DNA of 64,000 nucleotides from Imhoffiella purpurea (GCF_000585215.1 NZ_AONC01000026.1:1-64000), one strand, 5' to 3'; positions 17,957 through 29,107 are shown, numbered from the stretch's first letter. Notes: generated by a model from the letters alone, not told the origin. Made by a program: numbers and translations.

Positions 17957-20929
17957 ATGGAGTCCAACCCACGCTGCATTCTCATCGTCGAGGACGACCC
18001 GGCCCACGCCGAAGCGGTACGACGCTCGCTCGAGTCCGGCGTAGACTCCACGGACATCCGGATCGCCGCCTCATTGGCCGAGGGGCGCCGACGGATCGCC
18101 GAACGTCTGCCCGACGCCGTCATCGCCGATCTCAATCTCGCGGACGGCAAGGCGTTCGAGCTGATCGGCGACCAGCCGGATACGCCGCCCTTCCCGCTGC
18201 TGGTGATGACCAGCCACGGCGACGAGCAGATGGCGGTGCGGGCCCTGAAGGCGGGCGCGCTGGATTATGTCGTCAAGTCGTCCGAGACCTTCGCCCAGAT
18301 GCCCAGGCTGGTCGAGCGGCTGCTGCGCGAATGGCGCAACATCAGCGAGCGGACGACGGCCCAGAAGGCGCTTCGGGCCTCGGAGCGCCAGTTGATGGAC
18401 ATCATCGATTTCCTCCCCGACCCGACATTTGCCGTCGACCGGGACGGACGCGTGATCGCCTGGAATTTCGGCCTCGAACGCTTGACCGGATGCAGCAAGA
18501 GCCAGCTGCTCGGCCAGCCGATCCGAGAGCATTGGAACGTCTTCTACGATACGCCCCACCCCTTGCTGCTCGAAAGCATCCTGGATCCCGATGCCCAGCC
18601 GAGCGCGTCTTACGACTACGTCAGACAGGATGGCGACCAGCTGATCGCGGAGGTCTTCAGCGCCGTCCTGAACGCCGGACGCGGCGCCCATCTCTGGATC
18701 GTCGCGGCCCCTCTGCTCAACACCGAGCGCGAGCTCTCCGGCGCCATCGAGTCGATCCGCGACATCAGCGCGGCCAAACAGGCGCAGCTGGAGCTCCAGC
18801 GGGCCTACGGCGAGACCCGTGCCATCACCGAGGCCGTGCGCGATACGCTCTACATGGTCGACCGGCAGGGTCGGCTCATGTGGTGGAACAAGCGAATCGA
18901 AGAGGAGACGGGATGCGGTCCGGACGCGCTCCGCAACCGGCCCTTCCCGGACTTCTTCGTGGAGGATGACGCCGAGAAGATCCGCAAGGCGCTCGACACC
19001 GCCTGGAGACAGGGCTACTGCGAGGTCGAGGGCCGAGCGCGCACGATCGATGGAATCCGAGCCTATCGCTATAACGGCGTCCCGGTTCGCGATGCGCAAG
19101 GCAGGCTCATCGGCATCGCTGGCGTGGGCCAGGACATCAGCGAGCAACTGCGCGATCAGGAAGATCTGCGGCTGGCGGCGACCGTGCTCAAGAACACCCG
19201 CGAGGGCGTTCTCATCTCGGACAGCGACGGGACGCGCATCGTCGCGATCAATCCGGCCTTCACCGAGATCACGGGCTATTCCGAGACCGAGGCGATCGGT
19301 GGCTCGACCCGAATGCTCAAGTCGGGACGCCACGAAACGGCCTTCTATCAGGCGATGTGGGCCTTGATCGCGAGCTCCGGACACTGGCAGGGCGAGATCT
19401 GGAACCGCCGCAAGAGCGGCGAGATCTTCCCCGCCTGGCTGACCATCAGCACGGTCCGCGACGACGCGGGCGAGATCACCAACTATGTCGGCGTCCTCTC
19501 GGACATCAGCCAGGTCAAGCGATCGGAGGCCCAGCTCGAGCATCTGGCGCACTATGACCCCTTGACCGATCTGCCGAACCGGCTGCTGCTCAATTCGCGG
19601 CTGGAGCATGCGATCCAGCGCGCTCGGCGCAAGCACACCAAGGTCGCCGTGCTCTTCATCGATCTCGACCGCTTCAAGCACGTCAACGACAGCCTCGGAC
19701 ATCCGGTCGGGGACGCGCTCCTGCAAGCGGTCGCCCAGCGCCTGGCGGGCCGCACCCGCGGCGAAGATACGCTGGCCCGGCTCGGCGGCGACGAATTCGT
19801 CATCCTTCTGGAGTCGATCGACCAGAGCCGCGAGGCCGGACGCGTGGCCCAATTGATCATCGACCTCATGCGCCAGCCCTTCAATCTGGCCGAAGAGCGC
19901 GAGATCTATGTGGGCGCCAGCATCGGGATCAGCATCTTTCCCGACAATGGAGAAGGTGTCACCGAACTGCTGCGCAATGCCGATACCGCCATGTATCAGT
20001 CCAAGGCCCAGGGTCGCAACACCTACCGCTATTACACCGAGTCGCTCACCCGCGCCGCCAATGCCCGGCTGCTGCTGGAGTCCAAACTCCGCCGCGCGCT
20101 CGAGCGCGAGGAATTCATCCTCCATTTCCAGCCCCAGGTCGCCATGGCCGACGAGCGCATCCTGGGCGTCGAGACGCTGGTGCGTTGGCAGGATCCGGAA
20201 GAGGGTCTCATCCCTCCGGACAGCTTCATCCCGCTGGCCGAGGAAACCGGCCTCATCATTCCGCTCGGAGCCTGGGTCCTGCGCCAGGCCTGCCGACAGA
20301 TGCGCGACTGGCGCGCGGCCGGCATGCCGACGATGACGCTCGCGGTCAATCTGTCGATTCAGCAGTTCGCACAGCGCGACCTGGCCGTGCAGGTAGGCGC
20401 CATCCTGGATGAATACGACCTCCCGGCCAGCTGTCTCGAACTGGAACTCACGGAAAGCATGATCATGCATAACGATGCCCACGGCATCGACATCCTCAAC
20501 GCCATGCGCGAGCTGGGGGTCGGGCTCGCGATCGACGACTTCGGGACCGGCTATTCCTCGCTCGGCTATCTGAAACGCCTCCCCATCGATCGACTCAAGA
20601 TCGACAAGAGCTTCGTGCAAGGCATACCGGAGGACCGCAACGATGCTGAGATCGCGGCGACCATCATCGCCATGGCGCACAATCTGAAACTCCAGGTCCT
20701 GGCGGAAGGGGTCGAGACCCAGGAGCAGCACGCCTTTCTCCGCGAGGCGGGATGCGAGGCCTATCAAGGCTATCTGTTCAGCCCCCCCGTTCCCGCGGAG
20801 AAGATCGAAGCGTTGCTCGCGGCCCCCTTCAGGCCGAACGGATCGACGGCGGAAGGGCTGCCCGCCCCACGCCCCCGAGCAAGAGCCCAAGGGTCGTTCA
20901 GTCCGAACCGTACGCCTCGGGCAGGGTGA
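17957..20929 (+). CDS. REC-PAS-PAS-PAS-GGDEF-EAL protein
   Basis: A 990-residue cyclic-di-GMP turnover protein. It has an N-terminal receiver (residues about 7-125; the phospho-acceptor region reads AVIADLNLADG), three PAS domains (about 140-530), GGDEF and EAL. The GGDEF motif (610-614) has the RGED inhibitory I-site five residues upstream, so synthase activity and product inhibition are both possible. The EAL signature reads ETL at 739-741. The other phosphodiesterase residues (ELTES, IDDFGTGYSS, EGVET) are intact. Which activity dominates cannot be told from sequence. Its last 32 bases overlap the convergent kinase gene. It is a paralogue of the 51049-54336 product. Confidence 0.93.
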   Translation: MESNPRCILIVEDDPAHAEAVRRSLESGVDSTDIRIAASLAEGRRRIAERLPDAVIADLNLADGKAFELIGDQPDTPPFPLLVMTSHGDEQMAVRALKAGALDYVVKSSETFAQMPRLVERLLREWRNISERTTAQKALRASERQLMDIIDFLPDPTFAVDRDGRVIAWNFGLERLTGCSKSQLLGQPIREHWNVFYDTPHPLLLESILDPDAQPSASYDYVRQDGDQLIAEVFSAVLNAGRGAHLWIVAAPLLNTERELSGAIESIRDISAAKQAQLELQRAYGETRAITEAVRDTLYMVDRQGRLMWWNKRIEEETGCGPDALRNRPFPDFFVEDDAEKIRKALDTAWRQGYCEVEGRARTIDGIRAYRYNGVPVRDAQGRLIGIAGVGQDISEQLRDQEDLRLAATVLKNTREGVLISDSDGTRIVAINPAFTEITGYSETEAIGGSTRMLKSGRHETAFYQAMWALIASSGHWQGEIWNRRKSGEIFPAWLTISTVRDDAGEITNYVGVLSDISQVKRSEAQLEHLAHYDPLTDLPNRLLLNSRLEHAIQRARRKHTKVAVLFIDLDRFKHVNDSLGHPVGDALLQAVAQRLAGRTRGEDTLARLGGDEFVILLESIDQSREAGRVAQLIIDLMRQPFNLAEEREIYVGASIGISIFPDNGEGVTELLRNADTAMYQSKAQGRNTYRYYTESLTRAANARLLLESKLRRALEREEFILHFQPQVAMADERILGVETLVRWQDPEEGLIPPDSFIPLAEETGLIIPLGAWVLRQACRQMRDWRAAGMPTMTLAVNLSIQQFAQRDLAVQVGAILDEYDLPASCLELELTESMIMHNDAHGIDILNAMRELGVGLAIDDFGTGYSSLGYLKRLPIDRLKIDKSFVQGIPEDRNDAEIAATIIAMAHNLKLQVLAEGVETQEQHAFLREAGCEAYQGYLFSPPVPAEKIEALLAAPFRPNGSTAEGLPAPRPRARAQGSFSPNRTPRAG

Positions 20930-22811
20930 AACGGAAGCGCGATCCATGGCCGATACCGGGAGACTCGACCCAGATCCGCCCCCCGTGAACCTCGACGATG
21001 CGCTTCACCAGGGTCAGCCCGATCCCGGTTCCCTCGGCCTCGGCGTTCAGCTGCTCGAACAGGCCGAAGACCTTGTGGATATGACGCGGATCGATGCCGA
21101 TGCCATTGTCGATCACCGAGAAGATCCATTCTTCATCCAACCGCTCGGCCTCCACCGCGATGCGGGGCTCGGACTGGTCCGCCATGAACTTGACCGCGTT
21201 GTCGAACAGGTTCTGAAACACCTCGACCAGACGCTGACGATCGCCGCGGATCGTGACGGGGCTGTCGCTGACGCGAACCCGCACCCCCTTGGAGACGATC
21301 CTGCCCGCGACCAGATCCAGCGCGTCGCGCACCACATCCTGCAGACTGAAATCGGTCGGCGCATTGATCACGCGGCCGATCCGGGAGAGCTCCAGCAGCT
21401 CGTCGAGCAGTCGCGTCATGCGGTCCGCGGCATTACGGATGAATTCCAGATCCTTGGCGACCCGCTCCGCGTCCTGGAGACGCATATCCTCCTCCAGAAA
21501 GCCGAGGAAGGTCCGGATGGTGACCAGCGGACTCTTGAGATCGTGCGAGACCGTATAGGTGAAGCGGGTCAGCTCGTCGGTCCGCTGCTGAAGCTCGGCC
21601 TCGCGCCGGGTCCGCTCGGTGATGTCGACGGCGACACCGATCACGGAGATGGGTCCGGCCCCTGGCGCATCGACCGGGTTGAGATGCGTCTCGAACACAC
21701 GGGCACCGAGGGTCGCCGTGAATCGGGCGCGCTCGCCCGCCAGCGCCCGCCGTTTGGCGTCATCGAAATCGGGGCCAGACCCGAAGCAGTCGACGAAGGC
21801 CGTCCCCACCATGTTCCCCGGCTTCAGCCCGAGGGAATCCAGCCCACGCCCCTCGACCAGACGAAAGATTCCCTCCCCGTCGAACTCGAAGATCACCACG
21901 GGCGTATTGCTCACCAGGGAGCGCAACCGCGCCTCGCTCGACATCAATGCCTGCTCGGCATCCTTCTGCTCGGTGATGTCGCGAATGATCTCCAGGGCAC
22001 CGGTCGCATGCCCATCGCGATCGCGCAGCGCCACGGCCTTGGCCCACAGATAGACCCCCTCGCGCCCGAAGACGCTGAGATCGTGGACCTCGGCCAGGAT
22101 GCGGTCGCCGTCCCGGTGCACGAAATCATAGTGCTCGATCCCCGCGTCAGAGGATCCGAGGACCAGATCCACGAGCATCGGGCGACGCTTCCCATAGAAG
22201 GCGAGCGCATGGGCCCGATCGCCCCGCCCCAGCAGCCGCTCGCGCGGGATGCCCGACAACTCCTCGAGCGTCCTGTTCCAAACGGTGACGACCCCATCGG
22301 CATCGATGGCGAAGAGCGCGTCCGGCAGACTGTCGATGAGCTCCGCGAGAAAGCGCTGCGAATCCTGCAGCGCGCACTCGGCGCGCCGGCGGTCGCTGAT
22401 ATCGCGCATGAAGGAACAGCGGAATTCCCGTCCCCCCAGGGTCAGATAGTTGCTGTTCACCTCCACGGGGAACAGGGATCCGTCCCGGCGCCGATGCCGG
22501 GTCTCATACTTGACATCCCCAGCAAGCCTCAGACGCTCGAACGAAACCCTCAGGTCATCCTGCGTGAGGTCGGGATTGATGTCCGGCACCGACATCCCCA
22601 GGAGCGCGTCACGCTCGTAACCCAGACTCTCGCAGAAGGCTGCATTGACGTAGAGGAAACGCCCCTCCGGATCGAGCAGGGCAATCGCATCGACCGAGGT
22701 TTGGATCAATGCCTCGAAGAGGCTGTCGAGCCCCTCCGAAGGCAACGGCTCCGAGCCTTCCGAATGCGTCGCGCGAGTACCCCGAGGAGGTTCGTGCCGA
22801 TCGCCGATCAC
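20898..22811 (-). CDS. PAS-domain histidine kinase, soluble
   Basis: A 637-residue kinase with no clear membrane segment. Three PAS or PAS-like domains occupy residues about 28-400. A HisKA box follows (TYTVSHDLKSPLVTIRTF, phospho-His423), then an ATPase domain with NLFDNAVKF, DNGIGID and GTGIGLTLVKRI. The TYTVSHDLKSPL form of the box is typical of kinases that phosphorylate Rcp-type regulators such as the one at 17443. The start is GTG at 22811 with a GGGGGA nine bases upstream. The 3' end overlaps the opposing GGDEF-EAL gene by 32 bp. Confidence 0.9.
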   Translation of the reverse strand: MIGDRHEPPRGTRATHSEGSEPLPSEGLDSLFEALIQTSVDAIALLDPEGRFLYVNAAFCESLGYERDALLGMSVPDINPDLTQDDLRVSFERLRLAGDVKYETRHRRRDGSLFPVEVNSNYLTLGGREFRCSFMRDISDRRRAECALQDSQRFLAELIDSLPDALFAIDADGVVTVWNRTLEELSGIPRERLLGRGDRAHALAFYGKRRPMLVDLVLGSSDAGIEHYDFVHRDGDRILAEVHDLSVFGREGVYLWAKAVALRDRDGHATGALEIIRDITEQKDAEQALMSSEARLRSLVSNTPVVIFEFDGEGIFRLVEGRGLDSLGLKPGNMVGTAFVDCFGSGPDFDDAKRRALAGERARFTATLGARVFETHLNPVDAPGAGPISVIGVAVDITERTRREAELQQRTDELTRFTYTVSHDLKSPLVTIRTFLGFLEEDMRLQDAERVAKDLEFIRNAADRMTRLLDELLELSRIGRVINAPTDFSLQDVVRDALDLVAGRIVSKGVRVRVSDSPVTIRGDRQRLVEVFQNLFDNAVKFMADQSEPRIAVEAERLDEEWIFSVIDNGIGIDPRHIHKVFGLFEQLNAEAEGTGIGLTLVKRIVEVHGGRIWVESPGIGHGSRFRFTLPEAYGSD

Positions 22812-22859
22812 GTTTTCGGTTCCCCCGTAACGAACAGGTTCGCGCCCGCGAAACCGCCC

Positions 22860-23426
22860 TCAAGCGGCCAGTCCGCCCGCGCGCAGGATGAAGTCCGCGA
22901 TTCGCTCCGGATCTCCCAGCGGGAGGCGCGGCGGATGGTCCGGAGTCGGCAGAGGATCGTCGGTGGCGACGGCGATGATCTCGGGGTCGTCCGGATAGAG
23001 CGGCGTCTGGCCGAGCGCGGCGCGATAGACCTCGATCTTGGGATAGCTGGCATGCTTGAAGCCCTCGACGAGCACCAGATCCAGCGAATCGGCCTCGAAG
23101 CGCGCGAGCATCTCCCCTAGATCCGGATCGGACTGGCGGCTCGACTCCTCCACCTGAAGCGCCCAGCGCAGGCGCGAGGCCAACAGGGTCTGAGCCGCCC
23201 CGGCCGCGCGGATCTCGTAACTGTCCTTGCCCGGAATGTCCAGATCGAAACTGTGATGGGCGTGTTTCAGATAGCCGATCCGCACACCCCGGGCATGGAG
23301 TCGCCCGACCAAGTGTCGCAGCAACGTGGTCTTTCCGCTGCCGCTCGGTGCGACCAAGCCGAAGACGGGCAGCCCAAGCGGAAGACCTGCCGCGGAAACA
23401 CCGTCTGAATCATGCATCCGAGTCAC
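22860..23426 (-). CDS. mobB: Molybdopterin-guanine dinucleotide biosynthesis adaptor MobB
   Basis: GTP-binding helper of molybdenum cofactor maturation. The 188-residue protein has a P-loop (GLVAPSGSGKTTLLRHL), the family motif YLKHAHHSFDLDIPGKDSY, and LDLVLVEGFKHASYPKIEV. The likely start is GTG at 23426, with ATG at 23417 as an alternative. It lies 3 bp after the HDOD gene, so the two are probably cotranscribed. MobA is not in the window. Its presence implies molybdoenzymes in this organism. Confidence 0.94.
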   Translation of the reverse strand: MTRMHDSDGVSAAGLPLGLPVFGLVAPSGSGKTTLLRHLVGRLHARGVRIGYLKHAHHSFDLDIPGKDSYEIRAAGAAQTLLASRLRWALQVEESSRQSDPDLGEMLARFEADSLDLVLVEGFKHASYPKIEVYRAALGQTPLYPDDPEIIAVATDDPLPTPDHPPRLPLGDPERIADFILRAGGLAA

Positions 23427-23429
23427 TCA

Positions 23430-24671
23430 TCATTTATCCCCCTTGAGCATGGCCATGACCTCGGAGATCTGCTCGCTCGCCTCGGAGATGAAGTCGGCCT
23501 CCTGCTCGCCGGCCTCCGTCCCCAAACCCAGATTGAAATAGGCGGGAACCTCGTCGTAACGCGGCAGGGGGCCACGCGGTTCGGACTGGTGGAGGCGGTA
23601 GAGCCGCGCCACGAGAACGATATCGCAATAGTCCGGGCGCTCCCCGGAATCCCGATACCAGCGCTCCGATTCGCGAACCACCTGGATGAGATCCGAACCC
23701 AGGCCCCAGTCGGCCATCACCAGCTCGCCCACCCTGCCCTTCAACCGCAACAGGGCCGCTTCGAGCGCATCGTCCTCGATATCGCGATAGTGGCGGCTCA
23801 CGTAGTCGAGGATGGGCACGACACCGACATCGCAGAGCAGACCGGCCAGGAGGGCCTCCTCGGGATTCAATCCCTCGCAGCGTCTCGCGATCACATAGCC
23901 GAGCGCCGAGATGTGGACGCTGCGGTTCCAGGTCGCCTTCATGAAGTGCTTCACCAGCGGCGATCTGGTCCTGAACACCTGCTGCATCGCCAGACTCATG
24001 ACGACCGAGCGCGTGAGATCCATGCCCAGCCGAATGATGGCGTTGCGAACGTCGGCGATCGGTTTGACCCCACGGTACATGGCGCTGTTGGACAGGCGGA
24101 TGAGCCCACCGGTGACCGCCAGGTCCATCTGTACGATACGGGCCAGGCGGGCGGAGGTGATGTTGCGATCGCTCATGGCCTCCTGGATCGCCCGCGCCAC
24201 CTTGGGCATCGAGGGCAAGGACAGACTGCCATCCTTGGACGCCTGATCGATGCTGGCGAACAGGGAGCGTTCTCCCTCGCTCAAATCCATCCGGTCCGGG
24301 ACATCCTCCGGGCCGGACGCATCCGGGTCCAGCGACTGGAACAACTGGCGATCGAGCCGCAACAGCTCTCCCTCGGTGATGAACAGAACCTGTTCGCGCA
24401 AGCGGTTCTCGGACAACAGCGGCTGACAGGCTCGCATGGTCCCTGCCTCGACGATCTCCTTGCGGTCGCCATCGAGGATACAGACCTTCCCCGACAGCAG
24501 ATATCCCAGCCAGGGATACTCCTGGATCGCGGTCAGCCTCCGACCCGAGGCGATGGTGGTGATCTGACCGGTACTGGCGAGCCGTGACCGGCCTTCCTTG
24601 GAGAGACGATGGGCCGGCACCAGATCGTCGAGCGTCGACGCGGAGAGGATATGAGTCATGGGGCACGCCAT
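23430..24671 (-). CDS. HDOD-domain signalling protein
   Basis: A 413-residue protein. The N-terminal part (residues about 15-115) resembles a cyclic-nucleotide-binding-like beta roll (GYLLSGKVCILDGDRKEI). The HDOD domain (about 150-350) starts at LPSMPKVARAIQEAM and continues with LIRLSNSAMYRG, AIIRLGMDLTRSVV and EALLAGLLCDVGVVPIL. HDOD domains resemble HD phosphohydrolases but usually lack catalytic metal ligands; here LLCDVGVV replaces the HD pair. A signalling role is inferred. ATG at 24671 is used; ATG at 24659 is also possible. Confidence 0.85.
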   Translation of the reverse strand: MACPMTHILSASTLDDLVPAHRLSKEGRSRLASTGQITTIASGRRLTAIQEYPWLGYLLSGKVCILDGDRKEIVEAGTMRACQPLLSENRLREQVLFITEGELLRLDRQLFQSLDPDASGPEDVPDRMDLSEGERSLFASIDQASKDGSLSLPSMPKVARAIQEAMSDRNITSARLARIVQMDLAVTGGLIRLSNSAMYRGVKPIADVRNAIIRLGMDLTRSVVMSLAMQQVFRTRSPLVKHFMKATWNRSVHISALGYVIARRCEGLNPEEALLAGLLCDVGVVPILDYVSRHYRDIEDDALEAALLRLKGRVGELVMADWGLGSDLIQVVRESERWYRDSGERPDYCDIVLVARLYRLHQSEPRGPLPRYDEVPAYFNLGLGTEAGEQEADFISEASEQISEVMAMLKGDK

Positions 24672-24880
24672 TCATGTGTTGACCGCTACCGACTATAGAC
24701 TGACCCAAGTGAAGAGATCGCGTCCAGTGCCCTTCCGGCGGGGACTTTGGACATTTGACCGGCGACAGCGCAGAATGCACGGCGCATGGAGGCGCAATGC
24801 CTTCCTCGCGACGACCGTCGCGGGTCCGTTCCCGGACCTCTCCCAAGCATCCTAACGAATCGAATCAGCGCTCGTACCCA

Positions 24881-26548
<1,668 letters not shown>

Positions 26549-26578
26549 GACACCCTCGCCCCGATCCCCTCTCGGATC

Positions 26579-26610
26579 CACTGCGGGGCGCCATCGCGCG
26601 CCCCGCAGTG
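26579..26610 (+). terminator. Hairpin after ettA (possible terminator)
   Basis: A perfect 13-bp stem (26579-26591 with 26598-26610, arm CACTGCGGGGCGC) and a six-base loop lie 30 bp after the ettA stop. No T-run follows, so it may be a weak terminator or an RNA-stabilising hairpin. Just downstream, 26623-26636 carries two left-type heptads (TCAGCCT, CCAGCGA) of the dispersed repeat family without a matching arm. Confidence 0.55.
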
Positions 26611-26696
26611 CTCGCACAATCATCAGCCTCCAGCGACCGGATCACAGCCTCGCTACAGATACCCCAGGAGGCCGACCATTCCACCTGGCCTCGACC

Positions 26697-27557
26697 ATGA
26701 CCCAAACCGATCGATTTCTGACCCGGCTCGACGCGCTCGTCGAGCGCCTCGAAAGACTGCTGCCGGGCGAGACGCCCGCCCCCGACTGGAGCGCCCACGC
26801 CTTCCGCTGGCGCGCCAACGCCGGGCGCGGCCGGCTCCAGGCGGTACACGCGCCGCACCGGCTCGAACTCGCCGACCTGCTCGGACTGGAACGCCAGAAG
26901 GATGAGATCGACCGCAACACCGCCCAGTTCGTCGCCGGCCGTGGCGCCAACAACGTCCTGCTCTGGGGCTCGCGCGGGACGGGAAAGTCATCGCTGGTCA
27001 AGGCGGTCTTCAACCGCTACCGGGACCGGGGACTGCGCCTGATCGAGGTCGACAAGGACGACCTCATCCAGCTGCCCGACATCCTCGACCTCATCGCCGA
27101 CCGGCCCGAACGCTTCGTCCTCTTCTGCGACGATCTCTCATTCGAGGCCAGCGAATCGAGCTACAAGGCCCTCAAGGCCGCGCTCGACGGCTCCATCGCG
27201 GCGACGCCCGACAACGTCCTCATCTACGCCACCTCGAACCGCCGTCATCTGCTGCCCGAGTTCCATTCGGAGAACCGCGAGGCGCGCATCCAGGACGGCG
27301 AGCTGCACCACGGCGAATCGGTCGAGGAGAAGATCTCGCTCTCGGACCGCTTCGGTCTCTGGGTGTCGTTCCACCCCTTCAGTCAGGACCAGTATCTGGG
27401 CGTGGTCAGGCACTGGCTCGAGCGGCTGAGCGCCGAGCCGGAGAAGGAGTGGGATCAGATCGAGCGGGCCGCCCTGCAATGGGCGCTGCGTCGCGGATCG
27501 CGCAGCGGACGCACCGCCTGGCAGTTCGCCAAGGACTGGGCTGGACGCGCGAACTGA
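26697..27557 (+). CDS. DUF815-type AAA+ ATPase
   Basis: A 286-residue ATPase. Walker A is LLWGSRGTGKSSLVKA (about residues 84-99), Walker B is FVLFCDDLSFE, and sensor-1-like YATSNRRHLLPE follows. These are the marks of the DUF815 family, whose role is unknown. After the ATPase motifs lie HHGESVEEKISLSDRFGLWVSF and a short helical C-terminus. It stands alone between ettA and tRNA-Leu. The family has been annotated as an AAA+ protein of unknown substrate; nothing here narrows it further. Confidence 0.88.
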   Translation: MTQTDRFLTRLDALVERLERLLPGETPAPDWSAHAFRWRANAGRGRLQAVHAPHRLELADLLGLERQKDEIDRNTAQFVAGRGANNVLLWGSRGTGKSSLVKAVFNRYRDRGLRLIEVDKDDLIQLPDILDLIADRPERFVLFCDDLSFEASESSYKALKAALDGSIAATPDNVLIYATSNRRHLLPEFHSENREARIQDGELHHGESVEEKISLSDRFGLWVSFHPFSQDQYLGVVRHWLERLSAEPEKEWDQIERAALQWALRRGSRSGRTAWQFAKDWAGRAN

Positions 27558-27664
27558 AATCTTCGAATGGGCAGAACAGAGGCCGGGAGTCCCTGGCCTC
27601 TCATCAAGGCGGCGTCCAAACCAAGCAGGGAGCGAGGCACGTCGGGTAAGCCAACGTTCTACAA

Positions 27665-27750
27665 TGGTGCCCGGGGCGGGACTCGAACCCGCACAACCGA
27701 AGTCGAGGGATTTTAAGTCCCTTGCGTCTACCAATTTCGCCACCCGGGCA
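27665..27750 (-). tRNA. tRNA-Leu (anticodon TAA)
   Basis: The minus strand folds as a class II tRNA with a long variable arm. The acceptor TGCCCGGG pairs with CCCGGGCA and the encoded CCA ends at 27665. The anticodon arm GGGAC-TTAAAAT-CCC presents TAA, and the T arm is GCGGGTTCGAGTCCCGC. The 86-base length including CCA is typical of tRNA-Leu. Confidence 0.96.
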
Positions 27751-28072
27751 GGGGTTTCCTCAGAAGGAAAGAACGGCGATGCATATGGACCGAGGTAATT
27801 GCAGCCGCTGCACCCCGACCGGCCGGCTGACATCGACGCCGCCAGAATGTCAGGGTGTCATCGGCTCGGCCAACGGTCGTGCAAGACGATCCGTCTTCTG
27901 CGCCGCCAGTATAAGTGGGCGCACCGGCCATTGGAAGCCGTGCCCCCAAGGACAGTCTCACACGGGATCATACGCAAGCCTCGGGCGGGATCGCCACACC
28001 CCGAACTCCGGCGACGGAGATAGTGCGACCGAGCCTGTCGACACGGCCGCATGAGAGGGCTGACAGAGCGGA
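27751..28072. other. Gene-free stretch between tRNA-Leu and AhpD-like gene
   Basis: No reading frame here has a credible start and ribosome-binding site. The only structure seen is a small hairpin (TTTCCT, loop CAGA, AGGAAA at 27755-27770), just upstream of tRNA-Leu in its direction of transcription. The tRNA promoter should lie here, but no convincing -35/-10 pair was found. Confidence 0.5.
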
Positions 28073-28732
28073 TTACACCAGGATCCCGCAGGTCTTGAGC
28101 TGACGCTTCAAGATGGGATCCGTACGGTTTTTCGAGGTGGCGGCCTTCATGAACACCACGACCCGGTCGATATCGCGTACGACACCCAGCAAGGTCTGAC
28201 TGTCCGCATAAAGCGTCTTCAGCGATTCGAAGGCGATCTCCATCAAATGCTCGTCGGCCCGCGCGATGCCGATGGCAAGCGCGATGTTGCAGGCGAGACC
28301 GCTCTGGTGGCGATTGATGCGCGAGGCGAATCCCCGCCAGGCATGAATCCAGCCCTTCCATTCGAGCGTCGAGACACTCGAGTAGCTGGTACGCAGGAAG
28401 AGCACGACCTTGACGAATTCGCTCTGCCAGTCCCAGTCTTCGCAGTTCGATTGCTTGCGTATGCGCTGGATGGCGCGACCGTGGTACTGGTGACAATGAT
28501 CGCATTGATAATAGAGCGCCAGGGCATAGGCGATATACTCGCGCTCCAGCTCGCTCAAGGTGAAGGGATCCGACTCGCCCGGCACACCGCTGAAGGTATG
28601 CGCGTGCAATTCGTTCAGAACATCGTTGAAGGGCTGTCCCTGAATGGATTCCCGTAAAGCTTGGCCGGGCATTGAAATAACCTCATCAAGTATCGGCATA
28701 TCGGGATTGTGAATCGGCAAGGATCTCATCAT
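28073..28732 (-). CDS. AhpD-like (carboxymuconolactone decarboxylase-fold) protein, tentative
   Basis: A protein of about 219 residues. The segment ELEREYIAYALALYYQCDHC, followed by HQYH, fits the AhpD pattern of a glutamate, then CxxC, then His three residues later. AhpD-type proteins act as thiol peroxidase helpers or redox proteins. The C-terminus (DRVVVFMKAATSKNRTDPIL) is not one I recognise. Start is uncertain: ATGs at 28732 and 28729 are favoured; 28789 is the longest form. Its base composition is slightly richer in A/T than its neighbours. The family call rests on this one motif. Confidence 0.5.
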   Translation of the reverse strand: MMRSLPIHNPDMPILDEVISMPGQALRESIQGQPFNDVLNELHAHTFSGVPGESDPFTLSELEREYIAYALALYYQCDHCHQYHGRAIQRIRKQSNCEDWDWQSEFVKVVLFLRTSYSSVSTLEWKGWIHAWRGFASRINRHQSGLACNIALAIGIARADEHLMEIAFESLKTLYADSQTLLGVVRDIDRVVVFMKAATSKNRTDPILKRQLKTCGILV

Positions 28733-28799
28733 AGCCCAACACCCCAGGTTGTCGACTTGCCAACTTTGTGTCCGCTGGGATTTTTGCAAGGAGGAGAGG

Positions 28800-28892
28800 A
28801 TGAAACCTCTCGGACCGGATCACAAATCGTTAACAGGATCAAAAAAGGTCGCTGGACAGACGGCCGTCTTTTCGATGCCAACGCCAAGCTGA
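28800..28892 (+). CDS. Possible 30-residue leader-like ORF in hairpin
   Basis: ATG at 28800 has a very strong ribosome-binding site (AGGAGGAGAGG) directly upstream. It opens a 30-codon frame, MKPLGPDHKSLTGSKK and 14 more residues, ending at TGA 28890. The start codon sits in the six-base loop of a hairpin (GAGAGG 28794-28799, CCTCTC 28806-28811). No homologue is recognised and no larger gene follows on this strand. It may be chance. Confidence 0.25.
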   Translation: MKPLGPDHKSLTGSKKVAGQTAVFSMPTPS

Positions 28893-28991
28893 CCGACTTC
28901 GATTGAAGCGTCGATGCGACAGGTCGAGACCAGCGGGTGGTCTTGTGCGGGAGGGGATGAGTCAGGCAAGACGCTGACCGGAAAGGGATAA

Positions 28992-29065
28992 TGGAGGCTG
29001 AGCCCGGAATCGAACCGAGGTACACGGCTTTGCAGGCCGCTGCATAACCACTCTGCCACTCAGCC
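28992..29065 (-). tRNA. tRNA-Cys (anticodon GCA)
   Basis: The minus strand reads GGCTGAG...CTCAGCC plus T and an encoded CCA. The anticodon loop is CTGCAAA (anticodon GCA), and the T arm is CTCGGTTCGATTCCGGG. Length is 74 bases including CCA. A near-consensus promoter lies just upstream. Confidence 0.96.
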
Positions 29066-29078
29066 AACTGAGTTGCTA

Positions 29079-29107
29079 ATTATAACGACCAAGGAACCGG
29101 TTGTCAC
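29079..29107 (-). promoter_or_regulatory. Sigma70 promoter of tRNA-Cys
   Basis: On the minus strand, GTGACA (29107-29102), a 17-bp spacer and a perfect TATAAT (29084-29079) precede the tRNA 5' end by 13 bases. Spacing and position match a housekeeping promoter. Confidence 0.8.

Noticed and set aside
28709-28906. A 65-codon plus-strand frame ending in LFDANAKLTDFD
   Set aside because: Its start lies in the opposing AhpD-like gene and lacks a ribosome-binding site; no family recognised.
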